DNA of 64,000 bases from an uncultured Prevotellaceae bacterium (GTDB lineage: Bacteria; Bacteroidota; Bacteroidia; Bacteroidales; Bacteroidaceae): assembly GCA_902776935.1 (NCBI GenBank), contig CACYRS010000009.1, positions 1-64,000 on the forward strand, in the 5' to 3' direction. Below, piece after piece: positions 14,578-24,098 of the stretch (within the stretch, counting starts at the first letter, position 1; every line of letters starts with the position of its first letter). The position numbers and the translations under genes were made by a program. The notes below the pieces were generated by a model, which had not been told where the DNA came from, ran no database searches, and saw only the letters and a program-made list of their open reading frames with translations.

Positions 14578-15384
14578 TTATTTGGTTTTCAAAAGTACAG
14601 CTGTGTAAATCCTGCCAGAGTTGATGCCCTGGCGGCGAGCAGAGAAAAATGTATCGTGCTGCTTAAAGGTGCAGATATCAGAGATGTGGATATTTTCCTT
14701 AGCAATGCCTGCAGCGATAAGTTGCTCTTTATTGCACATAGGCAGGTCGATGTGCCATTTCTCGCAATTCGGCTCTTTCGCTGGATATCTCTTACTGATG
14801 GTGCTCATGTTGAAGCCGGCCTTTTCGAAAGCATCATATACCTCATCGCCAATTTCGAAACTATCAAGGCTGATGCCTGGACCTATCTGGGCGATAATGT
14901 CCGATGGAATCGAACCATAAGCATTGCGCATGCTCTTTACGGCTTTCTCTGCTATACGGCTCACTGTTCCCCTCCAGCCTGCATGAACAGCACAGACGGC
15001 ATGATTCTTCTTATCATATAAAAGAATAGGGATGCAGTCGGCGGTAGACACTCCGATGCAGACATTATTAAGATTAGTCATGATCGCATCGATGCCTTCG
15101 AGCCTTTGTTGGCGCTCATCGGCTGATAGACTGAAGAACTCATCATCTATCTTGGCTATCTCTGTTAGATGTACCTGATGAGGCATCAGCAGTTTGTCAT
15201 CATCAATATCCAACAATTCGCAAAGTGCCTTGCGGTTCTGGCCTATCGTCTCATCATTGTCACCACAATATCTGTTGATGTTCCATTCCCCATAGCTTCC
15301 CTCGCTATAGCCACCAAGCCTTGTGCTGCTGAAAGCTATAACATCGCCATCAAAGTCGTAGAAATGCAGTTCTGGTCTTTTCAT
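14578..15384 (-). CDS. pgeF: Peptidoglycan editing factor (purine nucleoside phosphorylase / laccase-domain YfiH family)
   Basis: A member of the YfiH/PgeF family, which removes misincorporated residues from peptidoglycan precursors or acts on purine nucleosides. The 268-residue form starting at 15384 (MKRPELHFYDF) is preferred because the -7 box TAATTTTG (15410-15403) lies between it and the upstream in-frame ATG at 15432. Metal and active-site motifs are visible: PHQVH (His), GVSTADCIPIL (Cys), VCAVHAGWRGT (His) and IGPGIS, with FFSARRQGINSGR at the C-terminus. It leads the pgeF-DUF4298-nhaC operon. Confidence 0.92.
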   Translation of the reverse strand: MKRPELHFYDFDGDVIAFSSTRLGGYSEGSYGEWNINRYCGDNDETIGQNRKALCELLDIDDDKLLMPHQVHLTEIAKIDDEFFSLSADERQQRLEGIDAIMTNLNNVCIGVSTADCIPILLYDKKNHAVCAVHAGWRGTVSRIAEKAVKSMRNAYGSIPSDIIAQIGPGISLDSFEIGDEVYDAFEKAGFNMSTISKRYPAKEPNCEKWHIDLPMCNKEQLIAAGIAKENIHISDICTFKQHDTFFSARRQGINSGRIYTAVLLKTK

Positions 15385-15463
15385 CTTCTGCCGTTTTGAC
15401 TGCAAAATTAACAAATTCTTTTTAAAATCCACATAAATGCGTCTGATTATCAGAAAAAACCTT

Positions 15464-15471
15464 TAATTTTG
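15464..15471 (+). promoter_or_regulatory. -7 box of the MscS-like gene
   Basis: TAATTTTG, 20 nt upstream of the ATG at 15492. No clear -33 element is visible. Confidence 0.55.
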
Positions 15472-15491
15472 CAACCAAGAACGATAATTTT

Positions 15492-16601
15492 ATGGAAAAG
15501 ATTCAGATATACGTAGAACGCCTTATTGAGGCTTGTGGCATTACTGGTGAGACAGTAAGTATTGTTACTCACATTATACTTGTGATTATTTCTTTCCTTT
15601 TGGCTGCTATCGCTGGATGGATATGCAAAAGGTTGTTTGTGCCTACGATTTTGAAACTGACATCGAAGACAGATGCAGCTTGGGATGATGTGATATTCAA
15701 CGAGAAAGTGTTGCTTACGGCTTGTAGCATTGTACCCGCAATCGTCATCTGGCTATTGCTCCCCTGGACATTCTTCGAATTCCCGTCTGTAAAAGAAATA
15801 CTAACCAGGCTTACAGCGATCTATATCACTGTGATGTCAGTACGTACAGCTTTTGTCTTCATCGATTCGCTGAAACTGTTAGAAAAAGGTCAGCGCACAG
15901 CCAAACAACAATATCTTTATTCCATCTGTGGAGTACTGAAGATTATAATGGTCTTCATCGCTGTCATTGTGGTTATATCAATAATTATCAATAAAGACCC
16001 ATCGACACTCTTTGCCGGACTTGGTGCTGCATCGGCCATCCTGATGTTGGCGTTTCAGGATACAATCAAGGGACTTGTGGCTGGTATCCGCCTGACAAAT
16101 AATGATATGGTGCATATCGGCGATTGGATAACACTTAATTCAGCTGGAGTTAACGGCAGGGTGGAGGAGATAACACTCACTACCGTTAAGGTGCGCAATT
16201 TCGATAATACCATCGTAACAGTCACCCCTCAGACGCTTGTTGATGGCTCTTTCCAGAACTGGCTCGGAATGGAACAGAATGAGGGCCGTAAGCAGTCGCG
16301 AAAGATGTATTTCGACTTCCGTAGTATCCGTCTCGATGACGATGGAATCGCTAATATCACCAAGTTCCGTCAGCATATTGAGCAGTGGCTGAAGGATAAT
16401 CCTAAGGTGATAGGTGATAAAAACCCGTTGGTTCGTCAGGCTGAGGCCTCACAGGGTGGATGCTGTCTGGAGTTTACCTTCTGGCTGTATGCTCAGGCTT
16501 GGGCAGACTTCGAACACGACACTGCCGACATAATGGAATACATCTATGCCGCCAGTGCCGAGTATGGGCTTACTATCTATCAGCAGTTCCCTGATCAGTA
16601 A
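15492..16601 (+). CDS. Mechanosensitive ion channel family protein (MscS type)
   Basis: A 369-residue inner-membrane channel that should open under membrane tension and release solutes on hypo-osmotic shock. About four N-terminal membrane helices are followed by the pore-lining helix LFAGLGAASAILMLAFQDTI, the Ala/Gly-rich TM3 of MscS. The beta domain then begins with GIRLTNNDMVHIGDWI and continues with VEEITLTTVKVRNFDNTIVT, both highly characteristic. The C-terminal alpha/beta domain is complete. It has its own -7 box and converges on the FadL-like gene with only 4 nt between stops. Confidence 0.93.
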   Translation: MEKIQIYVERLIEACGITGETVSIVTHIILVIISFLLAAIAGWICKRLFVPTILKLTSKTDAAWDDVIFNEKVLLTACSIVPAIVIWLLLPWTFFEFPSVKEILTRLTAIYITVMSVRTAFVFIDSLKLLEKGQRTAKQQYLYSICGVLKIIMVFIAVIVVISIIINKDPSTLFAGLGAASAILMLAFQDTIKGLVAGIRLTNNDMVHIGDWITLNSAGVNGRVEEITLTTVKVRNFDNTIVTVTPQTLVDGSFQNWLGMEQNEGRKQSRKMYFDFRSIRLDDDGIANITKFRQHIEQWLKDNPKVIGDKNPLVRQAEASQGGCCLEFTFWLYAQAWADFEHDTADIMEYIYAASAEYGLTIYQQFPDQ

Positions 16602-16605
16602 GTTA

Positions 16606-18000
16606 TTAGAAACGGTAGTCGATACCTAAGCCTATAACGTTGTTGCTGCGTGAATAGGTCTCGATGCCGTAAGATGCCTGCTTCTCGTAGTCGCTATAGA
16701 TGGTGATGAAATAGCCGGCATTCAGGCGAACCTTCTCATTGATGTTCCAGGCACCACCTAAGCCGATGCTATAGCTGTCGCAAGCGAAAGAGGTGTTCTG
16801 CTGGTAGCCGTCAGAGAGTCCATAGTCGGTACGCTGACCACCACAGCTCACTGTGAACTTATCGTTGATGTCATATTCAACGCCAGCCAAGAACTCGTGA
16901 GTGCCGTGAGTGAGCTCATTCTGACGATCATTAGCCATCTTAGCGTTCTTATCATCGAAGAAATGATACTCAAGGGTAGCACGGAGTTTGGGCGTGAACT
17001 CGTAACCAGCTGCTACAGAGAGCAATGCGGGCATATCGTAACGAGTGCGAGCACCATCCTGATAGGGAGCGGTGTAAGTAGCCAAACCTCCTTCTACTGT
17101 AGTCTTGATTTGAGTTGCCATTGCAATAGCTGTCTCTGCTGGCAGTGCTCCTGCTGCAACCAGCTTTGCCAATGGAGCCTCAACAAGCTGTTCTGAGTTG
17201 AGCGAGGCGGCCAAAGAGTTGGTCTCGTTCTTGGTGCTTATCTTTGTACGGAACTCATATCGGGCAGTTAGTGTGAGAGGCCCATGATGGTAGTTTACGC
17301 TGATCATTGGTGTGAAGCCCCAGCCTTTTTGGTCGACATCGAGCGATAAATATGCGAGGCTGCCCATAGTGGAGTGATTTGCCCTAACATGTCCCCTATA
17401 ATATCCGTCATAGTAGTTGACACGTACGCCTGCAGCTGCAGAGAGACAGTCGAGCAGTTTATATGTGAAATTCACCTGTCCACCATAGATATACTGCTTG
17501 CCTTTCATCTCTGCGTCGTATTGGTCTGGAGTAACAACGGGTGTGAAGCCCTGAGTTGCATCCGACAGGCTCTTGGTAAGTGTCGTAATCGTGTTCCCCA
17601 GCAGTACATTAAACATGGGCACACCATTGTCGTATTTCACGAAACCACCGCTTCCCACAATACCAATCATTGATGAAATGGCCCATTTGTCTTTCTTATA
17701 AGCAGCAAAGAGAGCTGGTACTATAGGTGCTGAGGCTACTCCTTCATACTTGGTATCGCCAAGCTTTATATCACGATTCTGCCAAGGTTTTTGGAAGTTG
17801 AGCGATAGCTGCCAACCCTCTTTTGCCCAAGCCATACCGGCAGGGTTGGAGTAGGCTGCATCGATGTCAAATGTTGCACCACGGGCCATCATACGGTCGA
17901 AGGCGATGTGGTAGTTGGTATTGGTCATCAGACCACCGGCAAAGGTTGAGGCACTTGCAAAAAATGCCAATACTGTAAGTGTCAGAACTTTCTTAATCAT
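16606..18000 (-). CDS. OmpP1/FadL-family outer-membrane transport protein
   Basis: A 464-residue outer-membrane beta-barrel of the FadL family, used for uptake of long-chain fatty acids or other hydrophobic compounds. A signal peptide ends at ASTFAGG, and the mature N-terminus starts with the hatch-like segment TNTNYHIAFDRMMARGATFD and AYSNPAGMAW, the NPA motif typical of FadL. Alternating beta strands run to the C-terminal aromatic residue (GLGIDYRF). The -7 box TACCTTTG lies at 18033-18026, 25 nt from the ATG. Confidence 0.9.
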   Translation of the reverse strand: MIKKVLTLTVLAFFASASTFAGGLMTNTNYHIAFDRMMARGATFDIDAAYSNPAGMAWAKEGWQLSLNFQKPWQNRDIKLGDTKYEGVASAPIVPALFAAYKKDKWAISSMIGIVGSGGFVKYDNGVPMFNVLLGNTITTLTKSLSDATQGFTPVVTPDQYDAEMKGKQYIYGGQVNFTYKLLDCLSAAAGVRVNYYDGYYRGHVRANHSTMGSLAYLSLDVDQKGWGFTPMISVNYHHGPLTLTARYEFRTKISTKNETNSLAASLNSEQLVEAPLAKLVAAGALPAETAIAMATQIKTTVEGGLATYTAPYQDGARTRYDMPALLSVAAGYEFTPKLRATLEYHFFDDKNAKMANDRQNELTHGTHEFLAGVEYDINDKFTVSCGGQRTDYGLSDGYQQNTSFACDSYSIGLGGAWNINEKVRLNAGYFITIYSDYEKQASYGIETYSRSNNVIGLGIDYRF

Positions 18001-18143
18001 AATGTCAATCTTTGGTTGATGGGCGCAAAGGTACTAATAAAATACTGAATAACAGACAATTCTGTGAAAAAGTTACGTAAATCGACACTTTTTCTTTGCG
18101 TTATTCGATATATATCGTTTTTTTATGTAATTTTGCAGTAGAA

Positions 18144-19316
18144 ATGAATAAGGCGACAAAAGATTTTATACGTGAGCACGCTGATGCAGACGTGCGTCAA
18201 CTGGCACTTCAGGCGAAAAATACCCCAGAGGTGGATTTGACCTATGCTTTGGAACAGATTGCCGGGAGGCAGAAAGCAAAGTCAAAGCTTCCAACTTTGG
18301 CAAAGATTGATGGTATGGTGTATCCCCCGCATATATCAATGGAGCAGTGCTCGAGTGAACTGACTGCGAAGTATAAAGAAGAGATCGTTTCGAGCGGCAA
18401 CTGCTTCGTAGATCTGACAGGTGGCTTTGGAGTGGATTTTTCATTTATTGCCAAAAAGTTCAAACATGCCGCTTATGTGGAGCATCAGAAACATTTATGC
18501 GCTATCGCTTCAGAGAATTTCAGACTCTTAGGTCTAGATAATGCAGAGGTCATAAATGCCGATGGAATCGAGTATCTTCATCAGATGGATCATATGGACC
18601 TTGTCTTTATCGATCCAGCAAGAAGGGATGATCACGGAGGCCGGACATATGGGATTGCTGACTGTACTCCGAATGTGCTTGAGGTGATGGATGAGCTTAT
18701 GCAGAAGACAGATATGCTATTGCTGAAACTTTCGCCGATGCTTGATTGGAGAAAGGCTGTAAGGGATTTAGGTGCAGCAAGTGACGTTCATATAGTGTCT
18801 GTGGATAATGAGTGTAAGGAGTTGCTGATAAGGGTTAAGTACGATGAGCAGCCGATAAAAGTAGTATGTGTCAATTTGCATTCGAATGGGGAGAGAGAAT
18901 TCTTTGAATTTAATGATAAAGAATCAACCCCTATGCGTCAGGATATCTTATCAAAGACCTATCTTTTTGAGCCGAATGCCTCAATTATGAAGGCAGGGTG
19001 TTTTGATGAGATACAAGCCAGATTCCATGTTGCTCAACTTGATAATAACAGTCATTTGTTTGTGTCAGATTATGAGATACCAGATTTCCCAGGGCGGCGA
19101 TTTAAAATCGAACATGTTACATCGATGAACAAACGAGAACTCAAAGAGGCTCTCGCAGACATCAACAGAGCAAATATCGCTGTGAGAAACTTCCCTCTTT
19201 CTGTAGCAGAACTACGTAAAAAGCTAAAGCTTAAGGATGGTGGTGATGTGTTTATCTTTGCTACAACAGTTGCAAAAGAAGGTCATCAGTTGTTTATTTG
19301 CCGTAAAATTGGTTAA
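18144..19316 (+). CDS. Class I SAM-dependent methyltransferase with THUMP-like domain
   Basis: A 390-residue protein. The SAM-binding motif I is FVDLTGGFGVDFSF (about residues 92-105), with acidic motif II in YVEHQKHLCAIA and the motif IV-like DLVFIDPARRD. The C-terminal 90 residues (YEIPDFPGRRFKIEH to ICRKIG) resemble the THUMP-like domain found in this Bacteroidetes family, which points to an RNA substrate. The start at 18144 is used because the -7 box TAATTTTG (18128-18135) lies just 8 nt upstream, so the mRNA is probably leaderless; the upstream in-frame ATG precedes the promoter. Confidence 0.88.
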   Translation: MNKATKDFIREHADADVRQLALQAKNTPEVDLTYALEQIAGRQKAKSKLPTLAKIDGMVYPPHISMEQCSSELTAKYKEEIVSSGNCFVDLTGGFGVDFSFIAKKFKHAAYVEHQKHLCAIASENFRLLGLDNAEVINADGIEYLHQMDHMDLVFIDPARRDDHGGRTYGIADCTPNVLEVMDELMQKTDMLLLKLSPMLDWRKAVRDLGAASDVHIVSVDNECKELLIRVKYDEQPIKVVCVNLHSNGEREFFEFNDKESTPMRQDILSKTYLFEPNASIMKAGCFDEIQARFHVAQLDNNSHLFVSDYEIPDFPGRRFKIEHVTSMNKRELKEALADINRANIAVRNFPLSVAELRKKLKLKDGGDVFIFATTVAKEGHQLFICRKIG

Positions 19317-19320
19317 ATCT

Positions 19321-19352
19321 TTTGTTTTTTCCTCTCTTTTTCGTTACCTTTG
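19321..19352 (+). promoter_or_regulatory. Promoter of the GNAT-like gene and parE
   Basis: TTTG (19321-19324), 20 nt, TACCTTTG (19345-19352). It begins 5 nt after the stop of the methyltransferase gene and probably drives the acetyltransferase-parE-S41 transcript. Confidence 0.8.
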
Positions 19353-19387
19353 CAACGATATCAAAGCTTTAAAGAAAAAAAACGAAT

Positions 19388-20542
19388 ATGTCGTCAGTAG
19401 AGATTAGGAAGGTTACAGACAAGAAGAGCCTCACGGCCTTTATAGATTTTCATTATGACTTGTACAAAGGGAATCAGTTTGATGCCCCCAATCTATATAA
19501 TGACGAGTTACATACCCTCAGCAAGGATAAAAATGCAGCTTTCGAGTTTTGCGAGGCAGAATATTTCCTTGCTTATAAGGACGGCAGGCTTGTTGGTCGT
19601 ATTGCTGGTATCATCAATCGCAGGGCTAACGAGAAATGGGATCGTAAGAGTGTACGTTTCGGATGGGTGGACTTCATCGATGATATCGAGGTGAGCCGAG
19701 CACTCTTTGATGCTGTTGAGCAATGGGGACGTGAGAAAGGAATGACTGAGATTGTGGGGCCTTTAGGATTCACGGATATGGATCCAGAAGGCATGCTTAT
19801 AGAAGGCTTTGACCAGATGGGCACGATGGCCACAATCTACAATTATCCTTATTATCCCAAGCATATCGAACAACTTGGCGGATGGGAGAAGGACAATGAT
19901 TATGTCGAGTTTAAGCTGTTTGTTCCCAAGGAGGACATGCCTGAGAAATTCAAGAAAGTGTCTGAACTGGTAATGAAACGCTATAACCTTCATCCTACAC
20001 ACCCAAAGCGCAGTCAGATAATGGGTAAGGAGCAGATAGGTCGTAAGGTGCTCGATGTGGTAAACAAGTCGTTTGGTCATCTCTATGGCTACTCACAGAT
20101 GACAGAAGCACAGATCGATGAGTATCTGAAGATGTATTTCCCCATGCTCGATATGAATCTGATCTGTCTTATTGAAGACTGGAACACTCCAGATCACGAT
20201 ATTGTAGGTGTTGGCATCTCTATCACCTCAATGACACGTGCCTTGCAGAAATGCCAGAAGGGTCGTCTGTGGCCTTTCGGGTGGTGGCATTGTCTGAGGG
20301 CGCTGAAGTTCCATAAGGCGGAGTGTGTAGACCTTATGCTGGTAGGTATCCTGCCGGAATATCAGCAGAAGGGGGCAAACGCTCTGTTGTTCTATGACCT
20401 TATCCCTATCTACCAGAAGTACGGCTTCAAGTGGGGCGAGACCAATGTGGAGATGGAGACTAACGATAAGGTTCAGAGCCAGTGGCAGTACCTGGAGCGT
20501 GAACAGCATAAGCGTCGTCGATGCTTCCGTAAATCATTATAA
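19388..20542 (+). CDS. GNAT-like N-acetyltransferase family protein
   Basis: A 384-residue protein with two GNAT-like halves. The N-terminal part contains FLAYKDGRLVGRIAGIINRRAN and VGPLGFTDMDPEGMLIEGF. The C-terminal part contains LMLVGILPEYQQKGANALLF, an acetyl-CoA pyrophosphate-binding loop of the Q/RxxGxG/A type. The family is common in Bacteroidetes and its substrate is unknown. It ends 11 nt before parE and shares its promoter. Confidence 0.82.
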   Translation: MSSVEIRKVTDKKSLTAFIDFHYDLYKGNQFDAPNLYNDELHTLSKDKNAAFEFCEAEYFLAYKDGRLVGRIAGIINRRANEKWDRKSVRFGWVDFIDDIEVSRALFDAVEQWGREKGMTEIVGPLGFTDMDPEGMLIEGFDQMGTMATIYNYPYYPKHIEQLGGWEKDNDYVEFKLFVPKEDMPEKFKKVSELVMKRYNLHPTHPKRSQIMGKEQIGRKVLDVVNKSFGHLYGYSQMTEAQIDEYLKMYFPMLDMNLICLIEDWNTPDHDIVGVGISITSMTRALQKCQKGRLWPFGWWHCLRALKFHKAECVDLMLVGILPEYQQKGANALLFYDLIPIYQKYGFKWGETNVEMETNDKVQSQWQYLEREQHKRRRCFRKSL

Positions 20543-20553
20543 CCTAACAAAGA

Positions 20554-22500
20554 ATGGCAGAGAATAATAACATAAACCAAGAAGAAAACGTCATTTACGA
20601 TGACGATAACATTCGTACCTTAACAGGTCTTGAGCATATCCGTCTGCGTCCTGGTATGTATATCGGACGTCTTGGAGATGGCTCTTCGGCAGAAGACGGT
20701 ATTTACGTCCTCTTGAAGGAAGTCTTCGATAACTCTATCGATGAATTTAAGATGAAGGCAGGCGACCGTATCGAGGTAACGGTAGAGGATAATCTCCGTA
20801 TCTCCGTTCGCGACTATGGTCGAGGAATCCCTCAAGGAAAACTAATCGACAGTGTGAGTATCCTGAACACTAGTGGAAAGTTCGATTCGAAGGCGTTTAA
20901 GAAGAGTATCGGACTTAATGGAGTAGGTGTGAAGGCTGTGAATGCGTTGAGTACTCATTTCGAGGTGCGCAGCTATCGCGACGGAAAGGTGCGTAAGGCT
21001 ACTTTTGAGTGCGGCAAACTCACAAGCGATGTTACAGAACCATCTCAGGATGAGAATGGCACATATATTTATTTCGAGCCGGATGCTTCGATGTTCCATA
21101 ATTATAAGTTCCATGATGAGATAGTGGAAAATATGCTCCGCAACTATACTTATCTGAATATCGGACTGACGATAATGTATAATGGGCGCCGTATCCTCTC
21201 CCGTCATGGACTCGAAGACCTGTTGAAGGACCGTATGACCAGCGATGCTCTCTATCCTATCATTCACCTTCAGGGTGACGACATAGAGATTGCCTTTACC
21301 CACGCTAATCAGTATGGTGAGGAGTATTATTCGTTTGTCAATGGACAGCATACCACTCAGGGCGGCACCCATCAGAGTGCCTTTAAGGAGCATATCGCAA
21401 GAACCATCAAGGAGTTCTTCAATAAGTATGAGTATGGCGATATCCGTACAGGTATCGTAGCGGCTATCTCCATCAATGTCGAGGAACCTATCTTCGAGAG
21501 CCAGACAAAGATAAAGCTGGGTTCTACTGTTATGTCGCCTGAGGGTATCAGCATTAATAAGTATGTGGGTGACTTCATAAAGCAGGAGGTGGATAACTAT
21601 CTCCATATCCATAGCGATGTGGCAGAGGTTCTGGAGAATAAGATTAAGGAGAGCGAGCGTGATCGTAAGGCGATGGCTGGTGTTACAAAGTTGGCTCGTG
21701 AACGTGCCAAGAAGGCCAACCTCCATAATCGTAAGCTTCGCGACTGCCGCATCCACTTCTCTGACGTTAAGAGTGAGCGTAAGGAGGAGTCGAGCATCTT
21801 TATTACAGAGGGTGACTCTGCCAGCGGAAGCATCACCAAGAGCCGTGATGTGAATACTCAGGCAGTATTCTCACTTAGAGGTAAACCTCTCAACAGCTTT
21901 GGACTCACAAAGAAGGTTGTCTATGAGAACGAGGAGTTCAATCTGCTCCAGGCAGCCCTTGATATCGAGGAGGGACTTGACACATTGCGATATAATAAGG
22001 TCATTGTGGCTACTGATGCAGATGTCGATGGTATGCATATCCGATTGCTTATAATCACGTTCTTCTTGCAGTTCTTCCCTGAACTGATAAAGAAAGGACA
22101 TGTCTATGTGCTGCAAACACCACTTTTCCGAGTCCGTAACCGTCGCACAAAGATAAAAAACAAAAATGTTATCGCTGAGGCTGATGCAAAAGCAGACAAG
22201 AAGAGTGATTTCATCACCCGTTACTGCTATAGTGAGGAGGAACGTGTAAAGGCTATCAGCGAGTTGGGACCAGACCCAGAGATAACTCGATTCAAAGGTC
22301 TTGGTGAGATCTCACCAGAGGAGTTTGCCGGATTCATAGGTCCGGATATCCGTCTGGAACAGGTGACTCTCCACAAGACAGACCAAGTACAGAAACTATT
22401 AGAATATTATATGGGCAAGAACACAATGGAGCGCCAGAACTTCATCATTGATAACCTTGTAATCGAGGAAGACCGCCCAGAAGAAGATGTTTATGAATAA
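20554..22500 (+). CDS. parE: DNA topoisomerase IV subunit B
   Basis: ATPase subunit of the type IIA topoisomerase that unlinks replicated chromosomes. The 648-residue protein shows the GHKL ATP site: [10 protein letters not shown] with the Mg-binding Asn, DYGRGIP, and the lid [14 protein letters not shown]. The transducer [10 protein letters not shown] contains the conserved Lys, and the TOPRIM domain includes ITEGDSASG (catalytic Glu) and the DxD motif [10 protein letters not shown]. The short form without the GyrB-specific insert supports ParE rather than GyrB. No parC is present in the window. Its stop overlaps the start of the S41 protease gene by up to 14 nt. Confidence 0.95.
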   Translation: MAENNNINQEENVIYDDDNIRTLTGLEHIRLRPGMYIGRLGDGSSAEDGIYVLLKEVFDNSIDEFKMKAGDRIEVTVEDNLRISVRDYGRGIPQGKLIDSVSILNTSGKFDSKAFKKSIGLNGVGVKAVNALSTHFEVRSYRDGKVRKATFECGKLTSDVTEPSQDENGTYIYFEPDASMFHNYKFHDEIVENMLRNYTYLNIGLTIMYNGRRILSRHGLEDLLKDRMTSDALYPIIHLQGDDIEIAFTHANQYGEEYYSFVNGQHTTQGGTHQSAFKEHIARTIKEFFNKYEYGDIRTGIVAAISINVEEPIFESQTKIKLGSTVMSPEGISINKYVGDFIKQEVDNYLHIHSDVAEVLENKIKESERDRKAMAGVTKLARERAKKANLHNRKLRDCRIHFSDVKSERKEESSIFITEGDSASGSITKSRDVNTQAVFSLRGKPLNSFGLTKKVVYENEEFNLLQAALDIEEGLDTLRYNKVIVATDADVDGMHIRLLIITFFLQFFPELIKKGHVYVLQTPLFRVRNRRTKIKNKNVIAEADAKADKKSDFITRYCYSEEERVKAISELGPDPEITRFKGLGEISPEEFAGFIGPDIRLEQVTLHKTDQVQKLLEYYMGKNTMERQNFIIDNLVIEEDRPEEDVYE

Positions 22501-24079
22501 GATAGGATTTGTATTGTGTTCAGTGATGCTTTCGCTGTTTACAATAAATGCTTCAGCTCAGATAAGAGTAAATAATGGTGATGATAGTCCTTTGCGAAAA
22601 CTTCAGTTCGCTGAGGTTGCCATCAATAACCTTTATGTAGACAGTGTCGATGAGAAGAAACTCGTGGAGGATGCCATTCGCGGTATGCTGGAGAAACTTG
22701 ACCCTCATTCCACTTACGCTACACCAAAAGAAGTAAAGGAACTCAATGAACCCTTGAACGGTAATTTTGAGGGCATCGGGGTGCAGTTTAATATGATGCA
22801 GGATACCTTGATGGTAATCCAACCCGTTACCAATGGCCCTTCAGAGAAAGTGGGTATCATTGCAGGCGACCGTATCATATCTGTCAATGATACTGCCATC
22901 GCTGGTGTGAACATGTCAAAAGAGGAGATTATGAAACGCCTGCGTGGTCCTAAGGGCACGAAGGTGCGTCTTGGCATCGTTCGTTCTGGCATTAAGGAGA
23001 AGCTTGAGTTTACAGTTGTTCGCGATAAGATCCCTGTTCACTCTATCGATGCTACATATATGATTCGCCCAGGTATCGGATATATCCGCATTGGTAATTT
23101 TGGAGCTCAGACATACGAGGAGTTTGTTGCAAGTCTGAAAAAGTTACAGGCTCAGGGTATGAAGGACCTTATTCTCGATCTTCAGGAGAATGGCGGAGGT
23201 TATCTTAAGGCTGCTGTTGATATTGCAGATGAGTTCCTCAAGCGTGGAGATATGATAGTCTATACTGATGGCCGTAAAACCAAGCGATATGAATATCGTG
23301 CGCAAGGCGGAGGCCGTTTTACTACTGGTAAGGTGGTTGTGCTTGTGGATAGCTATACAGCCTCAGCAGCAGAGATTGTTACAGGTGCCATTCAGGATCA
23401 GGATCGTGGCCTCGTCGTTGGTCGTCGTACCTTTGGAAAGGGCCTTGTACAGCGTCCTATCGACCTGCCCGACGGTTCTATGATTCGTCTCACAGTGGCT
23501 CATTACTATACCCCTTCAGGTCGTTGTATCCAGAAGCCTTACACCAAGGGAGGTGCTAAGGATTACGCAATGGATATGGTTAATCGTTTGAAGAGTGGTG
23601 AACTGACCAATGCTGACAGCATCCACTTTGCTGACAGTCTGAAGTTTGAGACCCTTCGCGAGCATCGCACTGTTTATGGTGGTGGAGGTATCATGCCTGA
23701 CTATTATATCCCTCTCGACACCACTATTTATACTAAATTCCATCGTGAGTTGGCGGCCAAGTCAATAGTAATTCAGTCGAATCTTCGTTTCGTTGATAAT
23801 CATCGTAAGGAACTGAAGCAGCGTTGGACAGACTTTGCTGACTATAAGCAGAACTTCGAGATTCCACAGAGTCTTGTTGATGAGATACTTGCAGAAGGCG
23901 AGAAACAGAACATCAAGCCTAAGGACGATGCAGAACTACAGAAGACCTTGCCTTATCTCCGACTACAGATGAAGGCTCTCATAGCCCGCGACCTATGGGA
24001 GATGAGTGAGTATTTCTCTGTTTTCAACGAGAGCAGCGAGATAGTAAAGAAGGCCCTCGAGGTAATAAGTCAAGACTAA
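22487..24079 (+). CDS. S41-family carboxy-terminal processing peptidase
   Basis: A 530-residue exported protease of the CtpA/Prc type. The signal peptide ends at NASAQ. An N-terminal helical domain ([12 protein letters not shown]) is followed by a PDZ domain (about 88-180, with GIGVQFNMM and [10 protein letters not shown]) and the peptidase core. The nucleophile is Ser293 in TASAAEI and the general base Lys318 in TFGKGLVQ. It probably trims periplasmic or outer-membrane proteins. The gene may start at 22487 or at the second ATG at 22493; both overlap the parE stop, so translation is probably coupled. Confidence 0.93.
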   Translation: MFMNKIGFVLCSVMLSLFTINASAQIRVNNGDDSPLRKLQFAEVAINNLYVDSVDEKKLVEDAIRGMLEKLDPHSTYATPKEVKELNEPLNGNFEGIGVQFNMMQDTLMVIQPVTNGPSEKVGIIAGDRIISVNDTAIAGVNMSKEEIMKRLRGPKGTKVRLGIVRSGIKEKLEFTVVRDKIPVHSIDATYMIRPGIGYIRIGNFGAQTYEEFVASLKKLQAQGMKDLILDLQENGGGYLKAAVDIADEFLKRGDMIVYTDGRKTKRYEYRAQGGGRFTTGKVVVLVDSYTASAAEIVTGAIQDQDRGLVVGRRTFGKGLVQRPIDLPDGSMIRLTVAHYYTPSGRCIQKPYTKGGAKDYAMDMVNRLKSGELTNADSIHFADSLKFETLREHRTVYGGGGIMPDYYIPLDTTIYTKFHRELAAKSIVIQSNLRFVDNHRKELKQRWTDFADYKQNFEIPQSLVDEILAEGEKQNIKPKDDAELQKTLPYLRLQMKALIARDLWEMSEYFSVFNESSEIVKKALEVISQD

Positions 24080-24098
24080 CATATTATCCATTGCAATT

